The notes beneath the pieces are model-generated. The model searched no databases. It was given only the letters and a program-made list of their open reading frames with translations, and had not been told where the DNA came from. A stretch of DNA of 64,000 bases, taken from positions 3,076,501 through 3,140,500 of the forward strand of contig JADJNH010000005.1 in the NCBI GenBank assembly GCA_016714365.1, in the 5' to 3' direction. The position numbers and the translations under genes are program-made. This DNA is from Candidatus Vicinibacter affinis. GTDB taxonomy: Bacteria > Bacteroidota > Bacteroidia > Chitinophagales > Saprospiraceae. Every line of letters begins with the position of its first letter. Position 1 is the stretch's first letter. Positions 54,519 to 64,000 of the stretch are shown here, piece by piece.

Positions 54519-55466
54519 ATGGAAACCAGACTTACCATGATGCTCGGAATCCAATTCCCGGTTATAATGGCACCCATGTTTTTAGTGTCTAATGTGGCTA
54601 TGGTGAAGTCCGCAATTGAAGGAGGAATTACCGGGGTTATACCAGCACTCAATTTTCGAAACGATCAAGATTTTCGACTTGCCTTAGATGAATTAAAATC
54701 CACCAATAAACCGTATGGCATAAATCTGATTGTAAACCGGTCTAATTATAAACTTCCCCAACAACTTAAGACTTGTCTTGAATACCAAGTCCCTTTCATC
54801 ATTACTTCACTTGGAAGTCCCTCTTCTGTTATTGCTGCTTGCCGACCATTGGGCATCAAAGTTTTTTGTGATGTATCAGACATGGAATATGCTCATAAAG
54901 CGGCTGCTTTACGTCCTGATGCACTCATCGCTGTGAATAACCAAGCAGGGGGACATTGCGGAATTTTGAAACCTGAAGATTTTATTCCTCAACTGACCAA
55001 AGCCTTTCCTGACATTCCCATCATCAGTGCAGGAGGTGTTGGAAATGCAGAAGGCATAAAAAAAATGTTGTCTCTGGGGGCCTGTGGTGTTTCAGTGGGC
55101 ACCCCATTTATCGCCTCAGTCGAGTCTCCTGTCAGTGTTGAATACAAAAATGCCTGCGTCGAATACAGCTCCAAAGATATTGTTAAAACCACAAAACTGA
55201 GCGGGGTGCCTTGCACTGTCATCAATACCCCCTATGTCCAAAAAATTGGAACACGTCAAAACTGGTTGGAGCGAATTTTGAGTCAAAATAAGACTTTAAA
55301 AAAATGGTTCAAGATTCTTGTCTACAGACAGGGTATGAATAAATTATCCAAAGCTGCATTTTCTGCAAGTTACCAAAATGTCTGGTGTGCCGGTCCTACC
55401 ATTGATTTCATCCACGATATTTTGCCGGTTAAGGAAATCATCCACAGAATGGTTAAAGGCTTATAA
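54519..55466 (+). CDS. Nitronate monooxygenase family protein
   Basis: A 315-residue FMN-dependent TIM-barrel enzyme. The N-terminus LGIQFPVIMAPMFLVSNVAMVKSAIEGGITG is typical of the 2-nitropropane dioxygenase family. The catalytic-His region is NNQAGGHCGIL, and the FMN phosphate is bound by PIISAGGVGNAEGIKKMLSLGACGVSVGTPF. Some members are enoyl-ACP reductases (FabK), so its place right after fabH makes a fatty-acid role possible, but the motifs do not decide. Length is normal. Confidence 0.85.
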   Translation: METRLTMMLGIQFPVIMAPMFLVSNVAMVKSAIEGGITGVIPALNFRNDQDFRLALDELKSTNKPYGINLIVNRSNYKLPQQLKTCLEYQVPFIITSLGSPSSVIAACRPLGIKVFCDVSDMEYAHKAAALRPDALIAVNNQAGGHCGILKPEDFIPQLTKAFPDIPIISAGGVGNAEGIKKMLSLGACGVSVGTPFIASVESPVSVEYKNACVEYSSKDIVKTTKLSGVPCTVINTPYVQKIGTRQNWLERILSQNKTLKKWFKILVYRQGMNKLSKAAFSASYQNVWCAGPTIDFIHDILPVKEIIHRMVKGL

Positions 55467-55754
55467 TCTGTTCGGAATATTTTTGATTCCTACTTTGACC
55501 AGAGATCAAGTATCTGAATGGTTAAACCAGTCAATTCAATTTAGAACTTCATCAGAAATAAAATTGGAAGCGAAATGTACTGAGAATTAATCAGCCAAGA
55601 AATTTGATAATTTCTTAAAGCATAACATAACCTAAATCTTTATTCAATTTTTAGATCGGCTTGATCATTAAAATTATAGCTAAACAGGATTTGGTTAAAT
55701 CAAGATCAAATTTTATAAAAATATTTTTGCAAGTTTAAAACTATAGAAACCAAT

Positions 55755-57848
55755 TTAATTCCTTAACACTTTCACACTTCCCAGTAGTTTGCCATTACGA
55801 TCCACAACATTGAGAAAATAAATCCCTGAGGGCTCCTGTTGCATCTCAAAATAAAAATGTTGCACCGCTTCAAGCAATTTAACTTCGGGTTTTATTGGCT
55901 TTCCGGTGGCATCCAATAAATGGTATATAAGCGGAAAATCAAGGCCTGATTTTAGTTGACAAATAAAATGATGATTGTCACCATAGGAAAATAATAAAAT
56001 TGACTTTTCATTCAATTCATTTATACTCAATGGAACAACAAACAACGGATCAGAAAGCAAAGATTCACAATTGTTGGTATCGACTACACTCACACGATAA
56101 CTTCCTTTCTGAGTTACAATCCATTGATTGTTCGTACTTCCTCCGAGCAGTTGTTCGTTCAGGAACCAACGGTAAGAATTATAACCTGAGGGGGCAAATA
56201 AAGTATCGCCGATCTGAATAATTAAAGGTTTGTCCGGAACAGGATGTACAATAATTTCTATTTCTCCGGATGAAAAAGAGATGCATCCGTTGGTGTCTAT
56301 AAATTGGACTGAATAATTTCCGGAAGCATTCACGTAAATTCTTTTACTGTCCTTGTCTCTTATAATTATGCTGTCCTTTTTCCATATATAACTGGCAGCA
56401 GTTATTGCATCACACGCAATCAAAACAGCAGAATCGTTCTCGCATATTTCATTGACAAAAATTGGCGTAAGGCATGCAGTATCCGGTTTTGGGCTTTTAA
56501 GTTCTATGGTCCCCTCTACCCTGCAGAGACCATCTGATAATGTTACTGAATAGTTTCCTGCACCAAGACCATCCAGCACTGCACTGCTGTCACCTGTATT
56601 CCATAAATATGAAAATGAAGGATTCTGATTGGCAATAATAATTTGCCCATCCTTACTGTCTGCACAAATCGGATTCTTGACAGTAAATTGTACCGCAGGT
56701 AAATTGCAAGTATCCCCAATTCTATAGACAGCACCTTCTGCTATTGCAATCAAATATAATTCACCATCCACCCCTTCTCCAAAGGATGAAATTTGACTTC
56801 TGTTAAACTTATAAAGCGTTTTGTTTTCAAAAATTCTTCCCGGTTTTTGGTCAATTCCCCAAATGTATCCGCTGCAATAATCTCCATAAATATAGGTACC
56901 ATACAGAGAAGGATACTTATTGCCACGATAAACATAACCTCCCGTCACAGAACAGCCCAAATTGTTTTCATCTGAAAAATATTCATGCACCGGAAAAGTT
57001 ATGGTGTTTTTTGGACTGCATCCACTTGTATTGAAATCTTTATTTCCTTCATAACATCTCCACCCATAATTTCTACCACCTCCTGAACCACTTTCTTCAA
57101 AATCAACTTCTTCCCAGTTGCCCTGACCAACATCACCAATCCACAGATCTCCGGTCAATTTATCAAAACTAAATCTCCAGGGATTCCGAACACCTAGCGC
57201 CCATATTTCATCCAAAACATTTGGATCATTCACGAAAGGATTGCTTGATGGAATCTGATAAGTTGAACTTGTTCCAATTTCAATTCTCAACATTTTGCCC
57301 AACAAACTTTTGGGATTCTGACCATGATTTTGAGGATCTCCACCATTGCCACCATCGCCCATTCCAATGTATAGGTAGCCATCTTTTCCAAAATGCATAC
57401 ATCCTCCGTTGTGGTTTGAAAAGGGCTGATCAATGGTCAACAAAATGCGTTCACTTAAGCTATCCGCCTTGTTGGGGTTATTTGGCATTACTTTGTACTC
57501 AGCAATCACTGTTTGTCCAACTGAAATTTTATTGATGTAATTCACATAGAACAAACCATTAGTTTTATAGTCGGGGTGAAATGCCAATCCCAGTAAACCT
57601 TGTTCGTTGCCACGGGCGTTTACTTTACTTACTAAGTCTAAAAATGGAATTGGTGAAAGCACACCGTTGTTCAGAATTCTAATTTTTCCTGCTTTCTCGA
57701 GGACGAAAAGCCGGTCGTCGCCGGCATGACACAAGTACACCGGAATTGAAAGTCCGCCTGTTAATTTGGTAAGCTTGATTGCATTTTGTGAAAAAACAGA
57801 AACCAAAGGATGTATCAGTAAGAGCATTCCAATAATAAATCTTATCAT
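55755..57848 (-). CDS. Secreted PQQ-type sugar dehydrogenase with T9SS type A domain
   Basis: A 697-residue exported protein. Signal peptide MIRFIIGMLLLIHPLVSVFSQ. A six-bladed beta-propeller of the glucose/sorbosone dehydrogenase family (about 25-385) includes GNEQGLLGLAFHPDYKTNGLFYV, SNHNGGCMHFGKDGYLYIGMGDGG, LGVRNPWRFSFD and the calcium-type ENNLGCSVTGGYVYRG. A SprB-like module follows (about 390-450; FSYLWNTGDSSAVLDGLGAG), then Ig-like stretches, and the C-terminal T9SS type A domain. It probably oxidises sugars outside the cell, cofactor PQQ by family. The gene lies 4 bp after the LRR gene stop. Confidence 0.88.
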   Translation of the reverse strand: MIRFIIGMLLLIHPLVSVFSQNAIKLTKLTGGLSIPVYLCHAGDDRLFVLEKAGKIRILNNGVLSPIPFLDLVSKVNARGNEQGLLGLAFHPDYKTNGLFYVNYINKISVGQTVIAEYKVMPNNPNKADSLSERILLTIDQPFSNHNGGCMHFGKDGYLYIGMGDGGNGGDPQNHGQNPKSLLGKMLRIEIGTSSTYQIPSSNPFVNDPNVLDEIWALGVRNPWRFSFDKLTGDLWIGDVGQGNWEEVDFEESGSGGGRNYGWRCYEGNKDFNTSGCSPKNTITFPVHEYFSDENNLGCSVTGGYVYRGNKYPSLYGTYIYGDYCSGYIWGIDQKPGRIFENKTLYKFNRSQISSFGEGVDGELYLIAIAEGAVYRIGDTCNLPAVQFTVKNPICADSKDGQIIIANQNPSFSYLWNTGDSSAVLDGLGAGNYSVTLSDGLCRVEGTIELKSPKPDTACLTPIFVNEICENDSAVLIACDAITAASYIWKKDSIIIRDKDSKRIYVNASGNYSVQFIDTNGCISFSSGEIEIIVHPVPDKPLIIQIGDTLFAPSGYNSYRWFLNEQLLGGSTNNQWIVTQKGSYRVSVVDTNNCESLLSDPLFVVPLSINELNEKSILLFSYGDNHHFICQLKSGLDFPLIYHLLDATGKPIKPEVKLLEAVQHFYFEMQQEPSGIYFLNVVDRNGKLLGSVKVLRN

Positions 57849-57852
57849 TTTT

Positions 57853-60800
57853 TTATCTATTTAAAATCACCAGTTTTTTTATTCTACGATATCCGTCAGT
57901 TGATTTCAACCGCAACAGATAAATCCCAGAATTAAATTTATTATTTAGGAGGTAAGTGGTTAATTCATGAACTTGTAAAAATCTCTCTGCATAAATTAAA
58001 GAACCATCCGGTTTGAAAACTTCAATTTCTGCTTGAGAAAAAGGAACATTAGATTGCCAATAAATTTCCTGACCAAGACCTGATGGATTTGGGAAAACGA
58101 TCAATTCGTTATCACTTGAAATATCAACAGTAGAAGTTTCTAAACGAACTGTAAATCTAAAAATTCGAACGCAATTTTTCTCATCCCTGACAGTAAGTAC
58201 ATAGGTTCCGGAAAGTAGATTGTTAATGCTGGAAGTTCGATCTCCGGTATTCCACAAATAGCGATAAGCACCCACTCCACCCTTGAGTGTTACAGAGATA
58301 GATCCATTTCCTGTGCCCTTGTCATGTTTAATGAGGGAGTCTTGAATTTCAATCAAGGGGTATGAAGACAGATTTAAACGTATGATGCTGTCACAACCTG
58401 CTTTCCCTGCACCGGGATAGATTATTTCATAATTGCCCGGAACTTTGTAAGGTTTTGAACCAAATACATAATCGGTATCATAACAAGCGGAATCTGACAA
58501 TACTTTTAAAGTCCTTGGTAAAGCGGTGACTTGCACACAAGAAGTATCCTTACAACCATTCTCTGCAGTGACGGTTACGCAATAAATTCCTCCTGAGTCA
58601 ATTTGCAGGACTTGATTATTACTTCCGGTACTCCAGATGTAAGATGAAAAATTTTCATTTACACGTATCATACCGGCAACACCTGTACACAGCGAATCAG
58701 GTGCACTTAAAGTTGCTTCAGGTGCAATGGATGGAACTACTTCCAGACATGATACACCTGCACATCCATTGGCGTCAGTAATTGTTACACAATAATTACC
58801 CGGCATGGTAACCTTTACAATTCTTGTAGTGTCTCCATTTGACCAGGAATAAGAATTAAAACCAATCCCCGCATCTAAATTAGTTATCTGCCCTGCGCAA
58901 TGGAAAGGAGCTCCCATGATACTAAACTTAATTGAATCGAGGAATTGCATTTTGACTTCGTCAGTCCGAGGGCAATAGAGGCTTTGACCATCAAATGCAA
59001 AAGTATAGGTACCAAGAGTATCTACCCTTACAATAGAAAAAGAGCTGTCTTTATTTTGAATAGCAGCATTTCCCGGACCAGAAACTAAACGCCAGTTACC
59101 CTTGACAAAATTGCCACTTGCATTTAAATTTCCAGCAAGTCCACAGAAAGTTCTATCCCCACCTGCTGATACAATTGGTCTTGGGAAAAAATAAATTACC
59201 TGGGAGTTAGACAAATTCAAACATGGATGAAGCAGATTAATATTTCCCTGACTATTTGTTCGGCTTATTGCATGAGCGAGGTAATAAGGAGTGTTGAATT
59301 TAAAGTTGATCGGATCAAAAGGGAAAACTCCATTTTTACTTGTCTTTACGATACTTCCAACTGGATTTTGAAAATTAGTATACAAAATAAAAATTGCAGC
59401 ATCACCAGAATCCTTTTTCTCATTACCAAGTGTTTTCCCAATAAGGTTTTGACTTTCACACAATCTCATGGTGTCATTTGGTAAATTACCAGCTGAAGAA
59501 GTGCAGTTGCAATTTTCAAATCCTGAGATTTGAGTGATACATCCTCTCCGGTCAATAATTTCAATTTGATAAGATGAATTGCATAAAATAAAATCCGAAA
59601 CAAACTTTCCGGAAATACTGTCTATCACGCCAGAGCCTTTGTTCACTTTATATGGCTTGGTCCCACCCTGAATGGTAAAATTCACCTGAAAAACTGAATC
59701 ATTAAAAAACTTTTTAATTTCTTTGGATGCTACGATCAACTTAGGGAATATCTGAAATGTTGTAAATATTTCATCTGTAGTATCGCATTCATTGGTAGCT
59801 CGTGCTGCAATTTTAAAGATACCTGAATTTAGATTTTTTAGCCGAACAACAGTGTCAGAAGTGACTTGATTTAAAGTATCATTCAGGTACCAACTATATG
59901 AAGTTGCACCAAACACCGGACTGATGGAAAACAAATGTTCAAGTGTATCGGGGCAAAATGCTCTGATGCCGGATACACCTCCTGTAATGCTTAAGTTTAG
60001 ATTTGCTTTTCCTTTAACTACTTTCACAAGATAATTGCAAAAATTACCCTTACAACCATCTAACAGCAAAAGGTATCGGTCCCCTTTTACGAAGCCCCCT
60101 CCTCCGAGAAGAAATGGCCCGTTTCGGCACTCGGACTCACAATACAGTATTCTGTCACCAGTGAATTCACAGGCCTTGTATATAGCTGCCTGAAGTCCAT
60201 TGAATGGTTCTCCGTTCACGTTGATTTCTTCGCAGGCCATGGGAAATATTTCCAATACAATGCTGTCCGTTGGAGCCGTGAAAGAAATCCAAACAGGATT
60301 CTCCAAGCTACCGGTGCTGTCGCAAATAAATTTATTTTGGTTGCTGGTATCCGGAGAACGGAAACTTCCACAATAATTGTGTAAATCCTGTGTATTGCAA
60401 AAATGTGGTGCCTCCTCACAAAATCTACCACTTGGGGGATTGTCACATCTGCCAGGGAGTGTAAATACTACTCGTGTTTTTGATATTTTTATATCAAATT
60501 CTGCGATGGCATTGTTGGTTACAGATCCTGAGTAATACCCCTCATCTTCTTCCATCATGTTAATTAATGGATAATAATTCTGATTGGTGATAAATACGAC
60601 CGCTGTATCCTTAAACCATTTGTAATTATTATCCAGAATTTGTGGGTCGGTAAACAATCTGATATTGAAATTTGCTGCCTTAGGAACAAAAATGATTGAA
60701 TCCAAAGGAATCGGATTCTGAGGTTTAAAATCGAAGTAAAAATTCTTTGGTAATTTCTGCAATGGAATCAGATCCTCAAAAGTAAAATTGTTGTGATGGA

Positions 60801-61680
60801 TCACCAATCCAAAAGGTTCACTATTCCCCCATGTGCGTAAACCACTGTAATCCGGAATGTCCGCAAAGTGGTTGTATTCCAACCGCAGGCTTAATAACGG
60901 AGCGAGGGTCAGATCCGGGACCAATCCGGAAAATTGGTTGTTATTTAACCAAATATTACGAAGGTTTGTGAGCAGAGACATAGACCCCGGCAGTTCTCCG
61001 CTAAAATTATTATTGGAGAGGTATAATTCCTTTAAGGTTCTAATCAAACTAATGTTTGGTGGTAAATTTCCGGAAAACTGATTATTGCTGAAATCAATTA
61101 AATTAATTTGATTCCATTTAGAAATACCAGGCGGAATAGTTCCCGTAAAAAAATTATCGGACAACCGCAATTGATTTAAAGTTGTGATGTCTGTGAGTAC
61201 CAAAGGGAAATTTCCTGATAAATTATTGCTGGAAAAAGACGCCAGCTTGAGTGAAAATAATCCGGAAAAACTGGATGGGATGGATCCGGTGAATTGGTTA
61301 TTTTCTAAATTCAATTCTTCAAGCAGACTTAATCCTCCCAGACTGACCGGAATAGTTCCTGTCAATTGATTGTTGAATAGGTTTAGTACTTTCAGATTGG
61401 TCAGCAAGCCCAATTCAGGAGGAAGGTTACCTTTCAGGTTGTTGTCGCTCAAACTAATGTTTCTGACACAACCCATCCCGTCCAAATTAATGCCATACCA
61501 ATTTTCGATTCCCTGATTAAAATTCCATTTGATGCTCCAGTTTGCGCCATTGGTAGATTCAAATAATTTCACCAACACAAGTGAGTCTGCCATCCTGCTG
61601 CAGGCACAAGTGGCTGGAGAAGGTTGTACTGAAGCAACGGTCACAGTAAAAAAGCTGACCAGATAAAAGAGAATTGACAT
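57853..61680 (-). CDS. Large secreted leucine-rich-repeat protein with T9SS type A domain
   Basis: A 1275-residue secreted protein. Signal peptide at 1-24. An LRR cap (DSLVLVKLFESTNGANW ... WYGINLDGMGCV) is followed by about nine plant-type repeats of 24 residues (LxxLxxLxLxxNxLTGxIP, about 65-300). Middle domains are Cys-rich and include an Ig-like/PKD-like section and SprB-like modules (near 960-1180: GNYCVTITDANGCAG). The C-terminal ~85 residues (IVFPNPSGLGQEIYW ... GIYLLRLKSTDGYRRIKKLVIL) are a T9SS type A signal. Co-transcribed with the sugar dehydrogenase 4 bp downstream. Likely a surface binding protein. Confidence 0.87.
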   Translation of the reverse strand: MSILFYLVSFFTVTVASVQPSPATCACSRMADSLVLVKLFESTNGANWSIKWNFNQGIENWYGINLDGMGCVRNISLSDNNLKGNLPPELGLLTNLKVLNLFNNQLTGTIPVSLGGLSLLEELNLENNQFTGSIPSSFSGLFSLKLASFSSNNLSGNFPLVLTDITTLNQLRLSDNFFTGTIPPGISKWNQINLIDFSNNQFSGNLPPNISLIRTLKELYLSNNNFSGELPGSMSLLTNLRNIWLNNNQFSGLVPDLTLAPLLSLRLEYNHFADIPDYSGLRTWGNSEPFGLVIHHNNFTFEDLIPLQKLPKNFYFDFKPQNPIPLDSIIFVPKAANFNIRLFTDPQILDNNYKWFKDTAVVFITNQNYYPLINMMEEDEGYYSGSVTNNAIAEFDIKISKTRVVFTLPGRCDNPPSGRFCEEAPHFCNTQDLHNYCGSFRSPDTSNQNKFICDSTGSLENPVWISFTAPTDSIVLEIFPMACEEINVNGEPFNGLQAAIYKACEFTGDRILYCESECRNGPFLLGGGGFVKGDRYLLLLDGCKGNFCNYLVKVVKGKANLNLSITGGVSGIRAFCPDTLEHLFSISPVFGATSYSWYLNDTLNQVTSDTVVRLKNLNSGIFKIAARATNECDTTDEIFTTFQIFPKLIVASKEIKKFFNDSVFQVNFTIQGGTKPYKVNKGSGVIDSISGKFVSDFILCNSSYQIEIIDRRGCITQISGFENCNCTSSAGNLPNDTMRLCESQNLIGKTLGNEKKDSGDAAIFILYTNFQNPVGSIVKTSKNGVFPFDPINFKFNTPYYLAHAISRTNSQGNINLLHPCLNLSNSQVIYFFPRPIVSAGGDRTFCGLAGNLNASGNFVKGNWRLVSGPGNAAIQNKDSSFSIVRVDTLGTYTFAFDGQSLYCPRTDEVKMQFLDSIKFSIMGAPFHCAGQITNLDAGIGFNSYSWSNGDTTRIVKVTMPGNYCVTITDANGCAGVSCLEVVPSIAPEATLSAPDSLCTGVAGMIRVNENFSSYIWSTGSNNQVLQIDSGGIYCVTVTAENGCKDTSCVQVTALPRTLKVLSDSACYDTDYVFGSKPYKVPGNYEIIYPGAGKAGCDSIIRLNLSSYPLIEIQDSLIKHDKGTGNGSISVTLKGGVGAYRYLWNTGDRTSSINNLLSGTYVLTVRDEKNCVRIFRFTVRLETSTVDISSDNELIVFPNPSGLGQEIYWQSNVPFSQAEIEVFKPDGSLIYAERFLQVHELTTYLLNNKFNSGIYLLRLKSTDGYRRIKKLVILNR

Positions 61681-61882
61681 GTCAGGTTGTTATTTTATCC
61701 AAAATAATAGAAATCTTTTTACAAAATATCGAAACCAAAATTGGATAATTCAATAGATTACAATATAAAAATAATCTTTTCTCTTTGAATAACGTAATAA
61801 TTTTTGATATTAAATAAAAATATTATCCGTATAACTTTGACAAACAATATATAAGATAATTATTATGTAAAAATCCTTCCCT

Positions 61883-62887
61883 TTAGGATAAAATGTTTAC
61901 TTCTCTTTCCAGTTGAATTCCAAATCGTTGCAAAACAGCCTGCATAATCTCCTCTGAAAATGCTAAAATCTGTTCCCCTTTGGCAGTGCCATAGTTTATT
62001 AAAACGAGCGCCTGCTTGTCATGACACCCAACGTCTCCTGATTTCTTTCCTTTAAAACCACAAGTTTCAATCAACCATGCGCTCGGAATCTTATAATCAC
62101 CGTTTTCCTGTGCATAGAAAGGCATATCGGGAAAACGTCCCTGAAGGGCTTCAAATTCAGATGGGGTGATTATTTTATTCTTAAAAAAACTTCCGGAGTT
62201 TCCGAGTATTTTGGGATCAGGCAATTTATTCTTCCTTATCTCAATGACTGCAAGACTTATCTCTTCAGGGGTAGGATTTAGGGTACCTTTCGATGCAAAA
62301 TAATTTTTTAAATCACCATAATCAATCCTTGGCCTTGGAATTTTTGAGAGCTTTAAATGTATGTAACTGATGAAAAAAAATCCTTTTAAATCATGTTTAA
62401 AAATGCTGTCCCGATAACCCAATGCGCAACCAATTTTATTTAAGGACATTTTTTTTCCGTCCTTCAGATGAAGTCCCTCCAAACGCACAAACACTTCTGA
62501 TAATTCCGCACCATAAGCACCAATATTCTGGACCGGTGCTGCGCCAACACTGCCTGGTATCAGGCTCAGATTTTCAATCCCAAAGTAATTATGCGCAAGG
62601 GCCCACAGAACAAATTCGTGCCAATTTTCTCCTGCCCCAATGCGTAAGGTTACATCTTCAGGACTTTCGTGAATAATTTCGATTCCTCTTATATCATTTT
62701 TTAAGATTACTTTATTAATTTCTGACATCATCAATACGTTACTTCCTTCTCCGAGGATGTAGTAATCATTTGGATTTCTTCCAAAGAATGGAATCAAGTC
62801 TGATTCAGATTTTATAAAGTGGATTTCTTTTCCGTAGGATTCTAGCTGAAAGGAGTTAAATTCTTTCAAAGAAATTGCAGTTGGCAT
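61883..62887 (-). CDS. murB: UDP-N-acetylenolpyruvoylglucosamine reductase
   Basis: A 334-residue FAD enzyme making UDP-MurNAc for peptidoglycan. Seen: ILGEGSNVLMM (FAD-binding), SLIPGSVGAAPVQNIGAYGAELSEV, and GYRDSIFKH (YRxSxFK-type catalytic Tyr/Arg region). Also present are NSGSFFKNKIITPSEF with the catalytic Ser, and SAWLIETCGFKGKKSGDVGCH. It is type I, like E. coli, judged by the YRDS insertion. The upstream gene (outer-membrane barrel) is 9 bp away in the same direction. Confidence 0.95.
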   Translation of the reverse strand: MPTAISLKEFNSFQLESYGKEIHFIKSESDLIPFFGRNPNDYYILGEGSNVLMMSEINKVILKNDIRGIEIIHESPEDVTLRIGAGENWHEFVLWALAHNYFGIENLSLIPGSVGAAPVQNIGAYGAELSEVFVRLEGLHLKDGKKMSLNKIGCALGYRDSIFKHDLKGFFFISYIHLKLSKIPRPRIDYGDLKNYFASKGTLNPTPEEISLAVIEIRKNKLPDPKILGNSGSFFKNKIITPSEFEALQGRFPDMPFYAQENGDYKIPSAWLIETCGFKGKKSGDVGCHDKQALVLINYGTAKGEQILAFSEEIMQAVLQRFGIQLEREVNILS

Positions 62888-62896
62888 GGTTTAATT

Positions 62897-63535
62897 TTAA
62901 CTTTGATGAAGAGTTTTATTGTTATTAGCAGTTTTGGATTTAAATAAATTTGTCTTGGTAACAATTCCAGTGTTTAAAGAAAATGCATTTGCCTGGTTAA
63001 ATCCAATTCTTAAAAAAAGTATTAAGTTAAATCCACCCACTCCACCTCCGACTCCAAGTTCGCCGACATAAGTAGGGAATATACTTCTTTTTATTTCTTT
63101 AAATTTTTCATTCAGACCAAAAAGTTCAGTTCTGTTAAACTGAATGCCTCCACCAATTGAATATCCTATCAGTCTGTTTTTGCTAATACCTGTCAATGCT
63201 CCGGCATTAAATTTGGCCATCAGCGGAAAAGAAACTGCGCCAAATCCTTTAAATTCATTTACATCGATGGCCAAAGGCGCAAAGTTGGCACCTGCTTCCA
63301 AGGCAATTGAAGCATTATTTTTTCCATAAGAAACTTGGATTCCAAAAGGTATTGCAAGGATTGCAGCTCCTGATGACCGGCTTGATCCCTGGTCAGAAAC
63401 GTGTTCCGGATTTTTGTATTGTTGGTAAAAATCCATACCCAATACCATGGAGGAAGACCACTGAGCGCTACAAGTCACTGACCAATAAAAGATACCTACC
63501 AAGACATTAAATAAGAGCCTTTTCAAGTGATTCAA
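62897..63535 (-). CDS. Putative outer-membrane beta-barrel protein
   Basis: A 212-residue exported protein with an N-terminal hydrophobic signal (LLFNVLVGIFYWSVTCSAQW). The body has alternating strand-like segments rich in Gly and aromatic residues (IPFGIQVSYGKNNASIALEAGANFAPLAI, NRLIGYSIGGGIQFN, LGVGGGVGGFNLILFLRIGFNQ), as in small Bacteroidota barrels. The C-terminus is polar (TANNNKTLHQS) rather than ending in a Phe, so barrel assignment is tentative. Function not recognised. It is probably co-transcribed with murB. Confidence 0.6.
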   Translation of the reverse strand: MNHLKRLLFNVLVGIFYWSVTCSAQWSSSMVLGMDFYQQYKNPEHVSDQGSSRSSGAAILAIPFGIQVSYGKNNASIALEAGANFAPLAIDVNEFKGFGAVSFPLMAKFNAGALTGISKNRLIGYSIGGGIQFNRTELFGLNEKFKEIKRSIFPTYVGELGVGGGVGGFNLILFLRIGFNQANAFSLNTGIVTKTNLFKSKTANNNKTLHQS

Positions 63536-63598
63536 ATTTTGGCTAAAGATATATTAAAACCTGTACTGGAATAATCCTGAATTGAAAAATCAATTCAG

Positions 63599-64000
63599 TT
63601 AATTCGCCTGTGCATTATCAGGTTCTAGTTGTAGGCTGACCAAATTACGGTAAATGCCATTTGGCAAATCCAACAATTCCAAATGTTTGCCGGATTCTAC
63701 TATGCTTCCCTCCTTAATTACATAAATGCAATCTGCCTCCCGGACGGTTGATAATCGATGCGCAATGATGATGGAGGTTCGATTCAGCATAAGGCGATCC
63801 AGAGCATCTTGCACCACTTTTTCTGATTCAGAATCCAGTGAAGAGGTAGCTTCATCTAATATGAGGATGGCCGGATCGCGGAGGATCGCTCTGGCAATTG
63901 CAATGCGTTGTTTTTGTCCTCCACTTAATTTGATCCCTCTTTCTCCAACAATGGTATTAAATTTATCCGGAAAGGATTGGATGAATTCCAGTGAATTAGA
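63599..64000 (-). CDS. ABC transporter ATP-binding/permease protein, C-terminal part
   Basis: The frame is open to the window edge, so only the last 133 residues are visible. It has the ABC signature [14 protein letters not shown], Walker [13 protein letters not shown], and the H-loop [15 protein letters not shown], followed by [17 protein letters not shown]. This is the nucleotide-binding half of an MsbA/multidrug-type exporter; the membrane domain and Walker A lie outside. The substrate is unknown. Confidence 0.93.
   Translation of the reverse strand, partial: SNSLEFIQSFPDKFNTIVGERGIKLSGGQKQRIAIARAILRDPAILILDEATSSLDSESEKVVQDALDRLMLNRTSIIIAHRLSTVREADCIYVIKEGSIVESGKHLELLDLPNGIYRNLVSLQLEPDNAQAN

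Overview
The window is chromosomal DNA from a member of the Bacteroidota, most likely Saprospiraceae-like (the family is an inference). The evidence is: several exported proteins ending in type IX secretion (T9SS) sorting domains of both the short type A and the CHU_C/type B kind; the T9SS regulator PorX; SprB-type repeats; a TonB-dependent receptor with a carboxypeptidase-like N-domain; the futalosine menaquinone enzymes MqnA and MqnE; promoters of the Bacteroidota TTTG-N19-21-TAnnTTTG type; few Shine-Dalgarno sequences; and low G+C.

Layout. 1-5.4 kb is housekeeping: the end of icd, an ISC-type ferredoxin, IscX, a KdsC-like phosphatase, a UbiA prenyltransferase and Maf on the + strand, then prmA and folD on the - strand. 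5.5-13.4 kb (- strand) is a surface/secretion block: a GT2 glycosyltransferase, a TonB-dependent receptor, two T9SS-targeted alpha/beta-hydrolase-fold proteins (one without its nucleophile serine) and an aldo/keto reductase. 13.5-17.7 kb holds mqnE, a histidine phosphatase, mqnA and dnaA.

17.7-20.1 kb has no protein gene and is the most unusual part. A strong consensus promoter is followed by nine tandem units (period 143-147 bp). Each unit carries the 5' half of tRNA-Ser with its anticodon 5' side replaced by a CCCCAA/TTGGGG hairpin. The array ends in the intact tRNA-Ser(GCU). Then come tRNA-Pro(UGG), two tRNA-3'-end-like segments split in the T loop by structured insertions, and three strong terminators.

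20.3-31.6 kb looks accessory and A+T-rich. It holds a GH3-family acyl-adenylating enzyme overlapping a LysE-type exporter, a decayed duplicate of a MoxR-ATPase/VWA pair, four exported proteins (three with tail-fibre-like repeats), and the intact MoxR/VWA operon. 32-45.8 kb is core again: a hexapeptide acyltransferase, relA/spoT, tRNA-Leu(UAG), the tig-clpP-clpX cluster, a DoxX-like protein, truA, glyA, an HD hydrolase, porX and tatC. 45.9-61.7 kb mixes large T9SS substrates (LamG/CHU_C, cohesin-like/SprB/CHU_C, a PQQ-type sugar dehydrogenase, a leucine-rich-repeat protein) with hutI, a thioredoxin-SPOR fusion, fabH and a nitronate monooxygenase. The end carries murB, a putative outer-membrane barrel and the C-terminal part of an ABC exporter.

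How the genes connect: PorX controls T9SS in the species where it has been studied, and this window encodes at least six likely T9SS cargo proteins. MqnA/MqnE supply menaquinone precursors. RelA/SpoT, Tig, ClpP and ClpX form a stress and proteostasis block around tRNA-Leu.
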